Assembly (NCBI GenBank): GCA_903933715.1
Contig: CAIZLD010000029.1
Span: 80,696-121,925 of the forward strand
DNA length: 41,230 bases
Origin: an uncultured Spartobacteria bacterium
GTDB taxonomy: Bacteria; Verrucomicrobiota; Verrucomicrobiia; Chthoniobacterales; Chthoniobacteraceae
Reading direction: 5' to 3'
Below, piece after piece: positions 1 to 8,144 of this stretch. Below the pieces are notes generated by a model. The model did no database searches and was not told the DNA's origin. It saw only the letters and a list, made by a program, of their open reading frames with translations. The position numbers were made by a program, and so were the translations under genes. Position 1 is the first letter of the stretch; every line of letters begins with the position of its first letter.

Positions 1-980
1 AAAATCGGGCTCAGATTGTCGGCTTCCCGCTTGTTCAAGTAATGGAGTTCAGTGCGGACCCTCAGCAGGAAGTCGTAAGCGCGGTCGAGTTTGCGCCGCT
101 CGACTTCCGGGAGCAGTTTGAGTTCCACCAACTTGCTGGTGCTGCCCGCCCGGTTGGTGAAAATCGAGACCCAGATCAGATTTTGGTAATCGCGCAGCGA
201 ACCGCACCCGCTCTTGATATTGGGCTCCTGCATGGTGACCTTGGAGCCGTATTTTAGGTGCCGCTCTTTTTGGTTCTCCAGCCGTTGTGCAAGATATTCC
301 TTTTCATGGCCGACGATGCACTTTTTCTCGAACTCGGTCTTGAACTTCTCGAAAAGATTGTGGTCTCCGCCCACGAAGCGTGCTTCCAAAAGCGCCGTCT
401 TGGAGAGCATATCGACATTCGCCTGTTGCACGGCTCCTTCGATGGAGCGGGTCGAGTGGCCCACCTTAAACCCGACGTCCCACAGGGTGCGCAGAATGAT
501 TTCGATCAGGTCGCCAATGCGTTTAGGAACGGCCGGGCAGTTCTCATGCAGAAACATCAAATCGACATCGCTATAGGGGCACAATTCGCCCCGGCCAAAT
601 CCGCCGATCGCAACCAATGCAATGCCGCACCCTTCTTTTTGCGGGTCGATCCCTTTGGTGGCTGCCTGGTACATATGGCGGAGGACGATATCGACCACCA
701 CGGCCCGTTGTTGGGCAATTTCGCGTCCGCCGCCGCCTGCCTGATGTTTGAGCCGCAGGCGGTGATTTTCGATTCGCAGAAATTTTTTATAAAGCGTGAG
801 AAGCTCTGCCTCGTCATCCATTCCCTGCGAGGCCAACTCCTGCTCGGCATGGGCCAACACCAGCTCCCGGTGCCGGGCCAAACGCTTGGCCAACGGGGAA
901 AACGGGGTATTCTCTTCAGGAAAAGCCGCAACTTTGGGGGGAAGAGCGGCTATTTTTTTATTTTGTAAAAAGGATCTCAC
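1..980 (-). CDS. glnD: GlnD-like [protein-PII] uridylyltransferase, N-terminal part (runs off left edge)
   Basis: About 326 codons are visible with no in-frame stop down to base 1. The nucleotidyltransferase signature GGFGRGELCPYSDVDLMF lies near residues 128-145, with the G-G...SD.DL metal/nucleotide-binding pattern of the GlnD/DUF294 group. Further on come the PII-uridylyltransferase hallmarks TMQEPNIKSGCGSLRDYQNL and FLLRVRTELHYL...R.AD. Known family role: GlnD uridylylates PII proteins in response to glutamine; the HD and ACT domains would lie outside the window. I chose the GTG at 980-978 because its bases overlap the TGA (979-977) of a duplicated regulator 3' end in a GTGA arrangement, the kind of overlap seen in coupled operons. 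No ATG lies in frame near the N terminus. A DUF294-type homologue is the main alternative because the C terminus is unseen. Confidence 0.88.
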   Translation of the reverse strand, partial: MRSFLQNKKIAALPPKVAAFPEENTPFSPLAKRLARHRELVLAHAEQELASQGMDDEAELLTLYKKFLRIENHRLRLKHQAGGGGREIAQQRAVVVDIVLRHMYQAATKGIDPQKEGCGIALVAIGGFGRGELCPYSDVDLMFLHENCPAVPKRIGDLIEIILRTLWDVGFKVGHSTRSIEGAVQQANVDMLSKTALLEARFVGGDHNLFEKFKTEFEKKCIVGHEKEYLAQRLENQKERHLKYGSKVTMQEPNIKSGCGSLRDYQNLIWVSIFTNRAGSTSKLVELKLLPEVERRKLDRAYDFLLRVRTELHYLNKREADNLSPI

Positions 981-1057
981 AGTTCGATGCGGTGACGCTT
1001 CATCATGCTGTAAAGGGTTGGGCGATGAATGCCAAGCAGTTGCGCAGCTTTCTTTTT
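977..1057 (-). repeat. Duplicated 3' end of the NtrC-family regulator gene, copy next to glnD
   Basis: These 81 bases match 1770-1850 with only two differences. Read on the minus strand they encode the last 26 residues of the regulator's Fis-type helix-turn-helix (KKKAAQLLGIHRPTLYS, then MMKRHRIEL and TGA). One difference is silent (CAC/GCC boundary, Arg retained) and one changes Lys to Met. The similarity stops sharply at 1057/1058, so this is a partial duplication and not a second regulator gene. The copy sits directly against the glnD start. Confidence 0.92.
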
Positions 1058-1233
1058 GAAGTTTCTTGCCGTCGCTGTTTATAAAATAGACCTGTATTAT
1101 AACCGCAGTTACAAGCTCGTTCAATAAGACTCTTGGAGTTATGCCGCCCGACGAACCGGGCCTGCTCGGTAAGACGTTCGGCGCAAAATTCGGAGCCCTT
1201 GCAAACCAGCTTGCCTCGGGGTAAGATTTGTTC

Positions 1234-1467
1234 ATGCCATTACGAGTTGAAGAACTTACAGATGAGGCTCTCGCCCTTCCGAGTGAAGCCCGCGCCATGT
1301 TGGCGGATCGACTTGTAGAGAGTCTCGATCCCGCGGAGGATGGGGTGATTCATCAACTTTGGGCTCTGGAAGGTCAGAGGCGCTTGAGTGAACTGCGATC
1401 CGGCACAGTAGAATTGATTCCCGGAGATGATTCCATCGAGCGGCTCCGGGCAAAATATGCCCGATGA
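1234..1467 (+). CDS. Type II antitoxin, addiction-module component (TIGR02574-like)
   Basis: A 77-residue acidic protein starting MPLRVEELTDEALALPSEAR, followed by a LADRLVESLD segment, a W-A-E-rich helix and a C-terminal RLRAKYAR. This is the typical layout of the 'putative addiction module component' family that pairs with RelE/ParE toxins. I start at ATG 1234 instead of the in-frame TTG at 1228 because the N terminus then matches the family. The stop TGA overlaps the toxin ATG (ATGA at 1464-1467), so the pair is translationally coupled. Family knowledge: the antitoxin neutralises the toxin and often represses its own promoter. Both genes run opposite to the surrounding operon. Confidence 0.85.
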   Translation: MPLRVEELTDEALALPSEARAMLADRLVESLDPAEDGVIHQLWALEGQRRLSELRSGTVELIPGDDSIERLRAKYAR

Positions 1468-1757
1468 GATACGCCTTTCATCCCGAGGCGCTCGCTGAAT
1501 TTGAAGCTGCCGCTGATTTCTACTCCGAACGCCAAGCCGGATTGGAAATTCGTTTTATCGATGCCGTTCAAAGTGCAATCCGCCGCATCTGTGGCTCGCC
1601 GGAAAGATGGTCTATTTTTGACGGAGAAATTCGCCGCATTCTGGTTCACGTTTTTCCTTATGCGGTTCTTTATGTCGCAGAGCCGGGTTGCATCTATATC
1701 ATCGCCATAATGCACTGCAGTCGCCAGCCTGGATATTGGAAGACCAGAGGCAAATAA
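1464..1757 (+). CDS. Type II RelE/ParE-family toxin
   Basis: A 97-residue protein opening MRYAFHPEALAEFEAAADFY and ending in the family hallmark AIMHCSRQPGYWKTR. Between them are the basic IRRILVHVFPYAVLYV strands of the RelE/ParE fold. It overlaps the antitoxin stop by 4 bases. ParE relatives poison gyrase and RelE relatives cleave mRNA on the ribosome; the sequence alone does not say which. Length is normal and no frameshift is visible, so the toxin appears intact. It ends 12 bases before the 3' end of the regulator gene that converges on it. Confidence 0.88.
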   Translation: MRYAFHPEALAEFEAAADFYSERQAGLEIRFIDAVQSAIRRICGSPERWSIFDGEIRRILVHVFPYAVLYVAEPGCIYIIAIMHCSRQPGYWKTRGK

Positions 1758-1769
1758 GCGTTACGCGAT

Positions 1770-1850
1770 TCACAGTTCGATGCGGTGGCGCTTCATCTTG
1801 CTGTAAAGGGTTGGGCGATGAATGCCAAGCAGTTGCGCAGCTTTCTTTTT
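1770..1850 (-). repeat. 3' end of the regulator gene, source copy of the direct repeat
   Basis: This is the second arm of the 81-bp direct repeat (79/81 identical to 977-1057) and is in frame with the full regulator gene. The two arms are 793 bases apart and enclose the toxin-antitoxin genes. Recombination between them would remove one arm plus the cassette and leave an intact regulator followed by glnD with a GTGA overlap. Confidence 0.92.
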
Positions 1851-3185
1851 ATTTCCCGATGCTTTTGACAACGCCAAAATCAATGTTTCCCGCTCTCGTG
1901 ACTCCAAATTAAGCATTTCGGGTTCCCTGGGGCGGCCCTCGAAGCCGACGCGCAGATCCGGTGCCAAACTTAGCTCTTTGGGCAGTTCCTTCTCTGTAAT
2001 CCGGTTTTCGTGAGCCAGAACCACCCCGTATTCGATGGCGTTTTGCAGTTCCCGGATGTTGCCCGGCCAATCATAGGCCATGAGTCGTGCAAACGCTTCG
2101 GGCGTGATTTGCGGCTCCGGCTTCCCCAGCCGACAGGCAAACTGCTTCAAAAACGTCGTCACCAACGAAGGTAAATCTTCTTTGCGCTCGCGCAATGGCG
2201 GGATTTCGATCTGGAAGGTGTTGATCCGGTAATAGAGATCGCGCCGGAGTTTTCCCTCCTTGAGTGCCGTTGCCAGCGGCCGGTTGGTCGCCGCGATCAG
2301 CCGGAAATCGGCTTGAAGGGTATGCATGCTGCCCAGCGGCCGAAACTCCCTTTCCTGAATTGCGCGTAGAAATCGCGTCTGCAATTCGACCGGCATTTCG
2401 GCGATCTCGTCCAGGAAAAGGGTTCCCCCCTCGGCCTGCGCGATCATGCCGGGGAAATCGCTCACCGCCCCGGTGAATGCCCCTTTGACGTAGCCGAAAA
2501 GTTCCCCTTCGATGAGGCTTTCGGGGAACGCGGCGCAATTAAGTCTCACCATAGGGGCTTCGGCGCGGCGGCTCAAACGGTGAATTCGATTGGCCATGAC
2601 CTCCTTGCCGACCCCGCTTTCGCCCAATAGAAAAACATTGGCATCGGTGGGAGCCACGCGGCCAATGAGCCCTTCGATCTCCTTCATTTTCGCGCTGGGA
2701 AAACAAAGGCCGAGTTGTTGCTGGGCCACTTCCAGGCGTCTGGAAAGCAACTCGGCATGGCTGCGAAGCTGGAGCGTTTCCCTCTCCAATGCCCGCTTTT
2801 CAGCCGCCCGCCGGATCAGCGATAACAATTCCTCCGGGACATACGGTTTACTGATAAAATGAAACGCGCCGCGTTTGATCGACTCAATGGCATTGTCGAG
2901 CGAATCTTGGGCGGTGACAATAATGACAGCGGTGCCGGGTTGGCTGAAACGAATTTTCTCCAGCGTCCCCAGGCCGTCCGCGTCCGGGAGACCCAAGTCG
3001 AGCAAAACGACATCCGGTTCCTCACGGCTTAAAGCGGAAAGCCCCGCCGTTGCGGTAGAGGCTGACGAGACCACATAACCGTGACGCTCCAGCCACCCCC
3101 GCGTGGTGATCAGGACCGCCCGGTCGTCATCGATGATGAGTACCTTGCGGCCTTCTCCCTCAGCATGTCTCTGAATCCCCAGCAT
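1770..3185 (-). CDS. NtrC-family sigma54-dependent response regulator
   Basis: The 471-residue protein has the three usual domains. A receiver domain covers residues 14-125, with acidic pocket D19-D21, phospho-acceptor D63, T91 and K113. The AAA+ domain has Walker A GESGVGKE at 188-195 and the sigma54 loop GAFTGA at 235-240, followed by GGTLFLDEIAE (Walker B) and the PPLRERKEDLP segment. A Fis-type helix-turn-helix occupies about 430-471. The intact GAFTGA means it should activate sigma54 promoters when phosphorylated, presumably by the kinase encoded 33 bases upstream. The run pgi-kinase-regulator-glnD suggests a nitrogen or carbon/nitrogen role, but no target promoter could be identified. 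Confidence 0.95.
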   Translation of the reverse strand: MLGIQRHAEGEGRKVLIIDDDRAVLITTRGWLERHGYVVSSASTATAGLSALSREEPDVVLLDLGLPDADGLGTLEKIRFSQPGTAVIIVTAQDSLDNAIESIKRGAFHFISKPYVPEELLSLIRRAAEKRALERETLQLRSHAELLSRRLEVAQQQLGLCFPSAKMKEIEGLIGRVAPTDANVFLLGESGVGKEVMANRIHRLSRRAEAPMVRLNCAAFPESLIEGELFGYVKGAFTGAVSDFPGMIAQAEGGTLFLDEIAEMPVELQTRFLRAIQEREFRPLGSMHTLQADFRLIAATNRPLATALKEGKLRRDLYYRINTFQIEIPPLRERKEDLPSLVTTFLKQFACRLGKPEPQITPEAFARLMAYDWPGNIRELQNAIEYGVVLAHENRITEKELPKELSLAPDLRVGFEGRPREPEMLNLESRERETLILALSKASGNKKKAAQLLGIHRPTLYSKMKRHRIEL

Positions 3186-3218
3186 GGAGTCCTCTTTCCC
3201 CTCTCCACTCGTTTCTTT

Positions 3219-3920
3219 TTACATGGGAGCTTTCGGTTTGGGCAATGTGAGCCGCGTAACCAGTTCGTTCCCGATCACTCGGATTTCCAGTTTGCTGCCT
3301 TGCGCCAGGGCAATTTTACGGGCCAGGAAAAGACCCAGACCGTAACCGCCTGGGCGCGTTGAATAAAGAGGCTCGGTCCCCCAGAGTCCGGGAGGCAGAT
3401 CGCTGACCTTATCCGGTTTGGGTTCGTGGATTTCAATAATGGCTTCCTCGGCTTGGAGAATCCCTTTCACTGAAACGCGCCCGCCTTCCTTCATCCATTC
3501 GAGGGCATTTTGCAAAACCAATGTGATAACGGCCAGCGTTTGCTCAAGGTCGATCTCAACGATCTCTTTTTCGAAATCATCCACGATTTGGATGGCAGAG
3601 AATTGTTCGGGAAACTCGGTTTCGATCCGATTCTGCAACTCCCTAACCAGCGTTTTGGCTTCCCATTGAATGGGATGGACCGCGGCTGGTTGAAAGTATT
3701 GTGAAACCCGTCGCAACATTTTCGCGGTATCGGAGATCATCTCCCGCAGTTTGCGGAGTTCGGAGAGGACTTCCTCATCGGTCGATATTTCTTCAATAAA
3801 GGCCGCCTCAAGGTCCGCCGCGCTCAAGCCGTTGCGGACATCGTGGGTGAGTTGGCGAATAAACTTCGCCACCCTCTCCAAAGGGATTTGGATTTCCTCC
3901 TGGATCGGTGGCGTGTTCAT
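3219..3920 (-). CDS. Soluble sensor histidine kinase, partner of the sigma54 regulator
   Basis: A 233-residue protein. It has an H-box RQLTHDVRNGL with phospho-acceptor H26, an N-box around LQNALEWM and a G-box GGYGLGLFLARKIA near the C terminus. There is no transmembrane segment and hardly any sequence before the H-box, so no sensor domain is fused; the signal must come from a partner protein or a cytosolic ligand. I start at ATG 3920, four bases after the pgi TAA. An alternative ATG at 3947 would add nine residues and overlap pgi by 23 bases; neither has a convincing ribosome binding site. It lies directly upstream of the NtrC-family regulator. Confidence 0.85.
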   Translation of the reverse strand: MNTPPIQEEIQIPLERVAKFIRQLTHDVRNGLSAADLEAAFIEEISTDEEVLSELRKLREMISDTAKMLRRVSQYFQPAAVHPIQWEAKTLVRELQNRIETEFPEQFSAIQIVDDFEKEIVEIDLEQTLAVITLVLQNALEWMKEGGRVSVKGILQAEEAIIEIHEPKPDKVSDLPPGLWGTEPLYSTRPGGYGLGLFLARKIALAQGSKLEIRVIGNELVTRLTLPKPKAPM

Positions 3921-3924
3921 AAAA

Positions 3925-5496
3925 TTATTGGATGCTAAATCGGTCATCCCCGGCCCGTGCGCCCACCGCCCGCTTCACCTTGCCGCAATTGGCCGCCAAA
4001 TGCGTGAGTACGTGGTAGACCGACTCCGGATCTGCCTCAACGGCGCGTGCGATCTCCCCGGCGGTTTGCGGCTCGGGCTTGATCGCCTCGCGGACTCGTC
4101 CTTGCAGGGCGAGCACGGCGGTGGCGGCCTTTTTGCCAGCTTCCACTCCCGGTTGATGATAAGCGTTGATGTTCACTAGGCTTGCGTAAAAACCGACGGC
4201 TCGCTCGAAGAGGGCGACCAGGATGCCGATCTGGAACGCATTGACTTCGGGAATCGAGATCGTAAGAGAATCGCGTCCGCCTTCATACAAGGCCGTGCGG
4301 GTTCCGCGCAGGAATCCTTGCAGGTAATCCGCACTGGTCACACCGGGTTCCACCTGCATGGTTTTCCCATCCCGGCCTTTGCGGACTTCCACAAACGCGA
4401 CAAAGATATTGGGAACGCCGTCCCGAAGCTGCTGCACATAGGCGTGTTGGTCGGTCGAGCCTTTGTTGCCATAAACCGTGAGCCCCTGGTGGACCTCGTT
4501 GCCGTCCAGATCGAGCTTCTTGCCGATCGATTCCATGATGAGCTGCTGGAGGTATTTGGAAAAGAGCACGAGGCGATCTTTGTAAGGCAGGACCACCATA
4601 TCTTTTTCGCCCCGCCCATTGCTGGCGTAATACCAGATGAGAGCGAGCTTCATCGCGGCGTTCTCTTGAATGCTCGGAACCCGAGTTTTGGCGTCCATTG
4701 CCGAAGCCCCGGCCAGGAACGCGTCGATATCCAGCCCTTGCAACGCCATCGGCAACAGCCCGACCGCGCTCATCACCGAAGTCCGTCCGCCCACCCAGTC
4801 CCACATCGGGAACCGCTTGAGCCAACCATTCCCCTGCGCAACCTGGTCGAGTTCACTCCCCTCGCCCGTAACGGCCACGGCGTGTTTGGGGAAGTCGAGC
4901 CCGCGCTGCTCAAAGGCCGCCTGCGTTTCGACCATTCCGTTGCGGGTCTCCTTGGTGCCGCCACTTTTCGAGATAACGACCACGAGGGTGGTGCTCAACC
5001 GGTCGCTGAGCTGGTCGAAGATGCGATCGAACCCGTCGGGATCGGTATTGTCGAGGAAATGAATTTCGAGCGGGTCTGCCGTGGAACCGAGCGCGTCGGC
5101 CACGAATTGAGGCCCGAGCGCCGAACCGCCAATGCCGACCACCAGCACGTCCGTGAATTTCTTGCCGCCCGGAGCTCCTATGCTGCCCGAGTGAACGGCG
5201 GCGGCGAATAACTCGACCGCCGCTTTGGTCTCCTCGATCACCATGCAAAGCTCTTTGTTCGGAGCCAGGACCGGGGTGCGCAACCAGTAGTGGCCCACCA
5301 TGCGCCCTTCGTCGGGATTGGCGATCGCTCCCGCCTCCAACTCCTTCATCTCCGCGAACGCCTTGGAAGCCTTTGCGGACATCGTGTCAAAAAAATCGTC
5401 GGCAAAACGGATGCGGGAGATGTCCAGGGTAAAGCCGAGGTCTTCGTAACGGAGAAGGTTCGCTTGATAGCGATCCCAGAGCGAGGGTGCGTTCAT
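3925..5496 (-). CDS. pgi: Glucose-6-phosphate isomerase
   Basis: A 523-residue sugar isomerase that interconverts glucose 6-phosphate and fructose 6-phosphate in glycolysis and gluconeogenesis. Visible family motifs are [14 protein letters not shown] (phosphosugar-binding SIS fold), [18 protein letters not shown], the [18 protein letters not shown] stretch and [18 protein letters not shown]. The last carries the histidine region of the long-form enzyme. The C-terminal 70 residues (after [15 protein letters not shown]) look like a small helical domain. ATG at 5496. It is the first gene of the minus-strand run leading into the two-component genes, and the stop is only four bases from the kinase start. 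Confidence 0.95.
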   Translation of the reverse strand: MNAPSLWDRYQANLLRYEDLGFTLDISRIRFADDFFDTMSAKASKAFAEMKELEAGAIANPDEGRMVGHYWLRTPVLAPNKELCMVIEETKAAVELFAAAVHSGSIGAPGGKKFTDVLVVGIGGSALGPQFVADALGSTADPLEIHFLDNTDPDGFDRIFDQLSDRLSTTLVVVISKSGGTKETRNGMVETQAAFEQRGLDFPKHAVAVTGEGSELDQVAQGNGWLKRFPMWDWVGGRTSVMSAVGLLPMALQGLDIDAFLAGASAMDAKTRVPSIQENAAMKLALIWYYASNGRGEKDMVVLPYKDRLVLFSKYLQQLIMESIGKKLDLDGNEVHQGLTVYGNKGSTDQHAYVQQLRDGVPNIFVAFVEVRKGRDGKTMQVEPGVTSADYLQGFLRGTRTALYEGGRDSLTISIPEVNAFQIGILVALFERAVGFYASLVNINAYHQPGVEAGKKAATAVLALQGRVREAIKPEPQTAGEIARAVEADPESVYHVLTHLAANCGKVKRAVGARAGDDRFSIQ

Positions 5497-5667
5497 ATGT
5501 GGAAAAGGATCGAAGTAAAAAATCGGCCAAAAGAGAAGCCGAAATTACCTTCAAACCTCAACATCAGGAAACCCATTACCCTCCCCCTCCCGGGGCGCTC
5601 CTTAAGTGCGGTTCGATTGCATCCGGCGCTTGCACCCGGGCGATTTGTCGGCTTAGATGATGTGCTT

Positions 5668-6837
5668 ATGAAGGCCGTTTTTCCCCCCACCCTTATTTGT
5701 GCTGGTTTTTTCCTGAGCATCGTATCCGGTTTTGCCGACACCGTGACGCTCAAAACCGGTGAAATCTTGAATGGAACCGTCCTCAGCGAAAACGACAAGG
5801 AGATCGTGATGGATGTGACCTTTGCCTCCGGGATCACCGATCAGAAGACGGTCGCCAAAGCCGATGTGCAGACGGTCAGCAAAACGACTGTGGATCAAGC
5901 CGCTTTTGAACCGATCAAAGATCTGGCGGTGGGGCCGCGCTCCCTCGCGCTCGCCGGTTACGATCCGATCATCAAGTCGCTCGAAGCCTTCGTTGCCAAA
6001 TACCCGCAGAGCGCGCATGCCGCAGACGTCAAGACCCGCATCGAGGATTTCAAAAAAGACCAGGCGCAAGTCAAAACAGGCGCTTTGAAATGGGCGAACC
6101 GTTGGTATAAACGCGAAGAGATCGAGAAGAACAAAGAATTTCTGAGCTCGCAAATGTTGCTGGCCACCATGAAGGAGCAGGCCGCCCGGCGCGATTTCGT
6201 CGGGGCTCTGAACACCTTTGCCGCGATCGAAAAATCGTATGCTGCCACGCGCGCTTACCCGGAAGCCGTGGAACTGGCTCAAAACCAGATGCGCGTGGCC
6301 GCCATTGATATGGAACGGATGCGGGTAACCGCCAAAGTGCAGGAAGATCAGTTCAACAGCGGGGTGCAACTGGCCGGTGAACCGCAAAAAAGCCAGATGA
6401 TCGCCGCCCGCCAGGCTCAGATCGCCGCATCCGACGCGGCCATCGCCGCCGTCTCCTCCCAGGTGAAATGGAAGCCGCTTTTGCCCCTCTCCAAAAAGAG
6501 TTTCGACGCCTTGAAAACGACGCTGGGTTCCGAAGCGCCTCGAATCAACAAAATCCCGTTTGCCGATATGCGCCAGAGCTTGGAAATTTCCGATGCCGCC
6601 GAGATTGCCATTCAAGCCAAGAACATGGACGAAGCCGAGGCAAAGATCAAAGAGGCTCAAGCCCTTTGGAAGGAAAACCCGCAACTCGCCGCGCTGGTTG
6701 CCAAAATCAAGTCGCTCAAGGATGAGCTTAAGCGCAAAGCCCCCGCGACTTCCGGGACGGCAGCCCGAGCCTCGGCTCCCGCCGCAACCCCTTCGGCGAC
6801 TCCCACCCCGACGCCCAAGCATTGGTATGGATTTTAA
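5668..6837 (+). CDS. Exported protein of unknown function with beta N-domain and long helical region
   Basis: 389 residues. A signal peptide (MKAVFPPTLICAGFFLSIVS..FA) ends near residue 23. It is followed by a strand-rich segment of the type DTVTLKTGEILNGTVLSE...V.TVSK, seen in many PVC-group exported proteins. The central part is long and helical: one TPR-like stretch (FVAKYPQSAHAADVKTRIE), then WANRWYKREEIEK and several A/E/K-rich helices. The tail is Ala/Pro/Thr-rich (PSATPTPTPKHWYGF). I use ATG 5668 because everything before it in the longer frame is non-secretory. hisB starts 23 bases downstream on the same strand. I do not recognise a specific function. Confidence 0.8.
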   Translation: MKAVFPPTLICAGFFLSIVSGFADTVTLKTGEILNGTVLSENDKEIVMDVTFASGITDQKTVAKADVQTVSKTTVDQAAFEPIKDLAVGPRSLALAGYDPIIKSLEAFVAKYPQSAHAADVKTRIEDFKKDQAQVKTGALKWANRWYKREEIEKNKEFLSSQMLLATMKEQAARRDFVGALNTFAAIEKSYAATRAYPEAVELAQNQMRVAAIDMERMRVTAKVQEDQFNSGVQLAGEPQKSQMIAARQAQIAASDAAIAAVSSQVKWKPLLPLSKKSFDALKTTLGSEAPRINKIPFADMRQSLEISDAAEIAIQAKNMDEAEAKIKEAQALWKENPQLAALVAKIKSLKDELKRKAPATSGTAARASAPAATPSATPTPTPKHWYGF

Positions 6838-6860
6838 AAGTTAACCCGTCCCCGCACATC

Positions 6861-7448
6861 ATGTCCCGAACCTCCACAATCGAACGCAATACCGCTGAAA
6901 CCCGCATTTCCGTCCAACTCACCGTGGACGGCAACGGAACGAGTCATGTCTCAACGAAAATTCCGTTTTTCGACCACATGCTCATCCTCTTTGCGCGCCA
7001 CAGCCTGGTGAACCTTGAGGTGCTCGCGGATGGCGATATCGAAATCGATTACCATCACACCGTCGAAGATGTTGGGATCAGCCTGGGACGCGCTTTTACA
7101 GAAGCTCTGGGAGAGAAGGCCGGTATCCGGCGCTATGGCTGGGCCTATCTGCCGATGGACGAAACGCTCGCCCGGGTAGTCGTTGATTTCAGTGGCCGCC
7201 CTTATCTGGAATACCGCGCCCCGCAAAATGTCGATCCGATCGGCAAATTCCCGTTCCAGTTGGTTGAGGAATTCCTGCGCGCATTTGCCGTGCACGCCGG
7301 GATCAATCTCCATGTCGAGGTGCTTTATGGGCGCGATGCCCACCACATGTCCGAGGCGATTTTCAAAGCCCTCGCCAAAGCCATTGATCAGGCATGCCAG
7401 CTCGATCCGCGTGTCCAAGGCATCCCCAGCACCAAGGGAACCCTCTAG
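6861..7448 (+). CDS. hisB: Imidazoleglycerol-phosphate dehydratase
   Basis: 195 residues, the normal length of monofunctional HisB, which carries out the sixth step of histidine synthesis (IGP to imidazole-acetol phosphate). Metal-binding and catalytic motifs are present: FFDHMLILFARHSL, IDYHHTVEDVGISLG, and GRDAHHMSEAIFKALAKA near the C terminus. Start at ATG 6861 (MSRTSTIERNT), the usual HisB N terminus. The in-frame upstream start at 6822 would overlap the preceding gene. hisH follows after five bases. The other his genes are not in the window. Confidence 0.97.
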   Translation: MSRTSTIERNTAETRISVQLTVDGNGTSHVSTKIPFFDHMLILFARHSLVNLEVLADGDIEIDYHHTVEDVGISLGRAFTEALGEKAGIRRYGWAYLPMDETLARVVVDFSGRPYLEYRAPQNVDPIGKFPFQLVEEFLRAFAVHAGINLHVEVLYGRDAHHMSEAIFKALAKAIDQACQLDPRVQGIPSTKGTL

Positions 7449-7453
7449 TCGCG

Positions 7454-8074
7454 ATGATTGCTCTTATCGACTACGGCAGCGGGAATATCCGGAGCGTTTT
7501 CAAGGCGTTGCAACACGAAGGGGCCGAGGTTCAACTCGTCGGCACCCCCGAGGGGCTTGCCAACGCCGATGCCGTCGTATTGCCCGGAGTGGGCGCTTTT
7601 GGCGACTGCGTGCGCGGTATTCAGTCGCGCGGAATGTGGGAGCCGATCCAGGCATGGCTTGAAAGCGGACGCCCATTCCTGGGGATCTGCGTCGGCTATC
7701 AACTTCTTTTTGAGACGAGCGAGGAAGCGCAGGACGGCGCGCGCGGATTTGGCTTTTTTGCCGGAAAAGTGAAGCGGTTCACGACGCCGGGGATCAAAGT
7801 GCCGCAGATCGGCTGGAACAGCCTGGAGTTCACCCCTCCCGATCACTGGCTCTGGCGCGGGCTGCCCCCCCAACCACACGTTTTCTTCGTCCACTCCTAT
7901 TACCCCGAACCGGCGAATCCGGACGAAACCATCGGGATCACCGATTACGGCGAGAGGTTTGCCGCTGCCGCCGCTCGGGGCGATGTCGCGGGGACGCAAT
8001 TTCACCCTGAGAAAAGCCAGAAGGTCGGGCTGCATATCTTGCGCAATTTCATCGACCGGGTAAAAGCGAAATAG
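7454..8074 (+). CDS. hisH: Imidazole glycerol phosphate synthase glutaminase subunit
   Basis: 206 residues, class I glutamine amidotransferase. It shows the N-terminal IDYGSGNIRSV, the nucleophile elbow FLGICVGYQLLFE with the catalytic Cys, and the His-Glu pair in AGTQFHPEKSQ. It hydrolyses glutamine and channels ammonia to HisF in the cyclase complex. Start at ATG 7454, which gives the canonical MIALIDYGSGN; a longer in-frame start at 7394 lies inside hisB. It forms a hisB-hisH pair and is followed by a strong hairpin. Confidence 0.97.
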   Translation: MIALIDYGSGNIRSVFKALQHEGAEVQLVGTPEGLANADAVVLPGVGAFGDCVRGIQSRGMWEPIQAWLESGRPFLGICVGYQLLFETSEEAQDGARGFGFFAGKVKRFTTPGIKVPQIGWNSLEFTPPDHWLWRGLPPQPHVFFVHSYYPEPANPDETIGITDYGERFAAAAARGDVAGTQFHPEKSQKVGLHILRNFIDRVKAK

Positions 8075-8082
8075 TCTAAAGC

Positions 8083-8112
8083 GGCAAGGGCGGACTTTCT
8101 TCCGCCCCTGCC
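8083..8112. terminator. Hairpin between convergent hisH and lipoprotein genes
   Basis: GGCAAGGGCGGA / TCCGCCCCTGCC forms a 12-bp stem with a single mismatch and a six-base loop CTTTCT. It starts 9 bases after the hisH stop and lies before the stop of the converging lipoprotein gene, so it could serve both strands. There is no long T-run, so it may stop transcription poorly or act as an mRNA end-stabilising hairpin. Confidence 0.6.
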
Positions 8113-8144
8113 CTCAATGGGAATACGCGCCCTGCGTTCTAGAC

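Noticed and set aside
1141-1224. 27-codon plus-strand ORF upstream of the antitoxin, with TATTAT at 1095-1100 as a possible -10 box
   Set aside because: Spacing of GGAG to ATG is only two bases, there is no -35 at the right distance, and the peptide has no recognisable feature; it may simply be leader DNA of the TA pair.
5653-6822. 389-residue minus-strand ORF opposite the exported protein
   Set aside because: Mirror of the true gene, which has a signal peptide and fits the operon with hisB; the antisense product is Gly/Arg/Phe-rich without fold cues.
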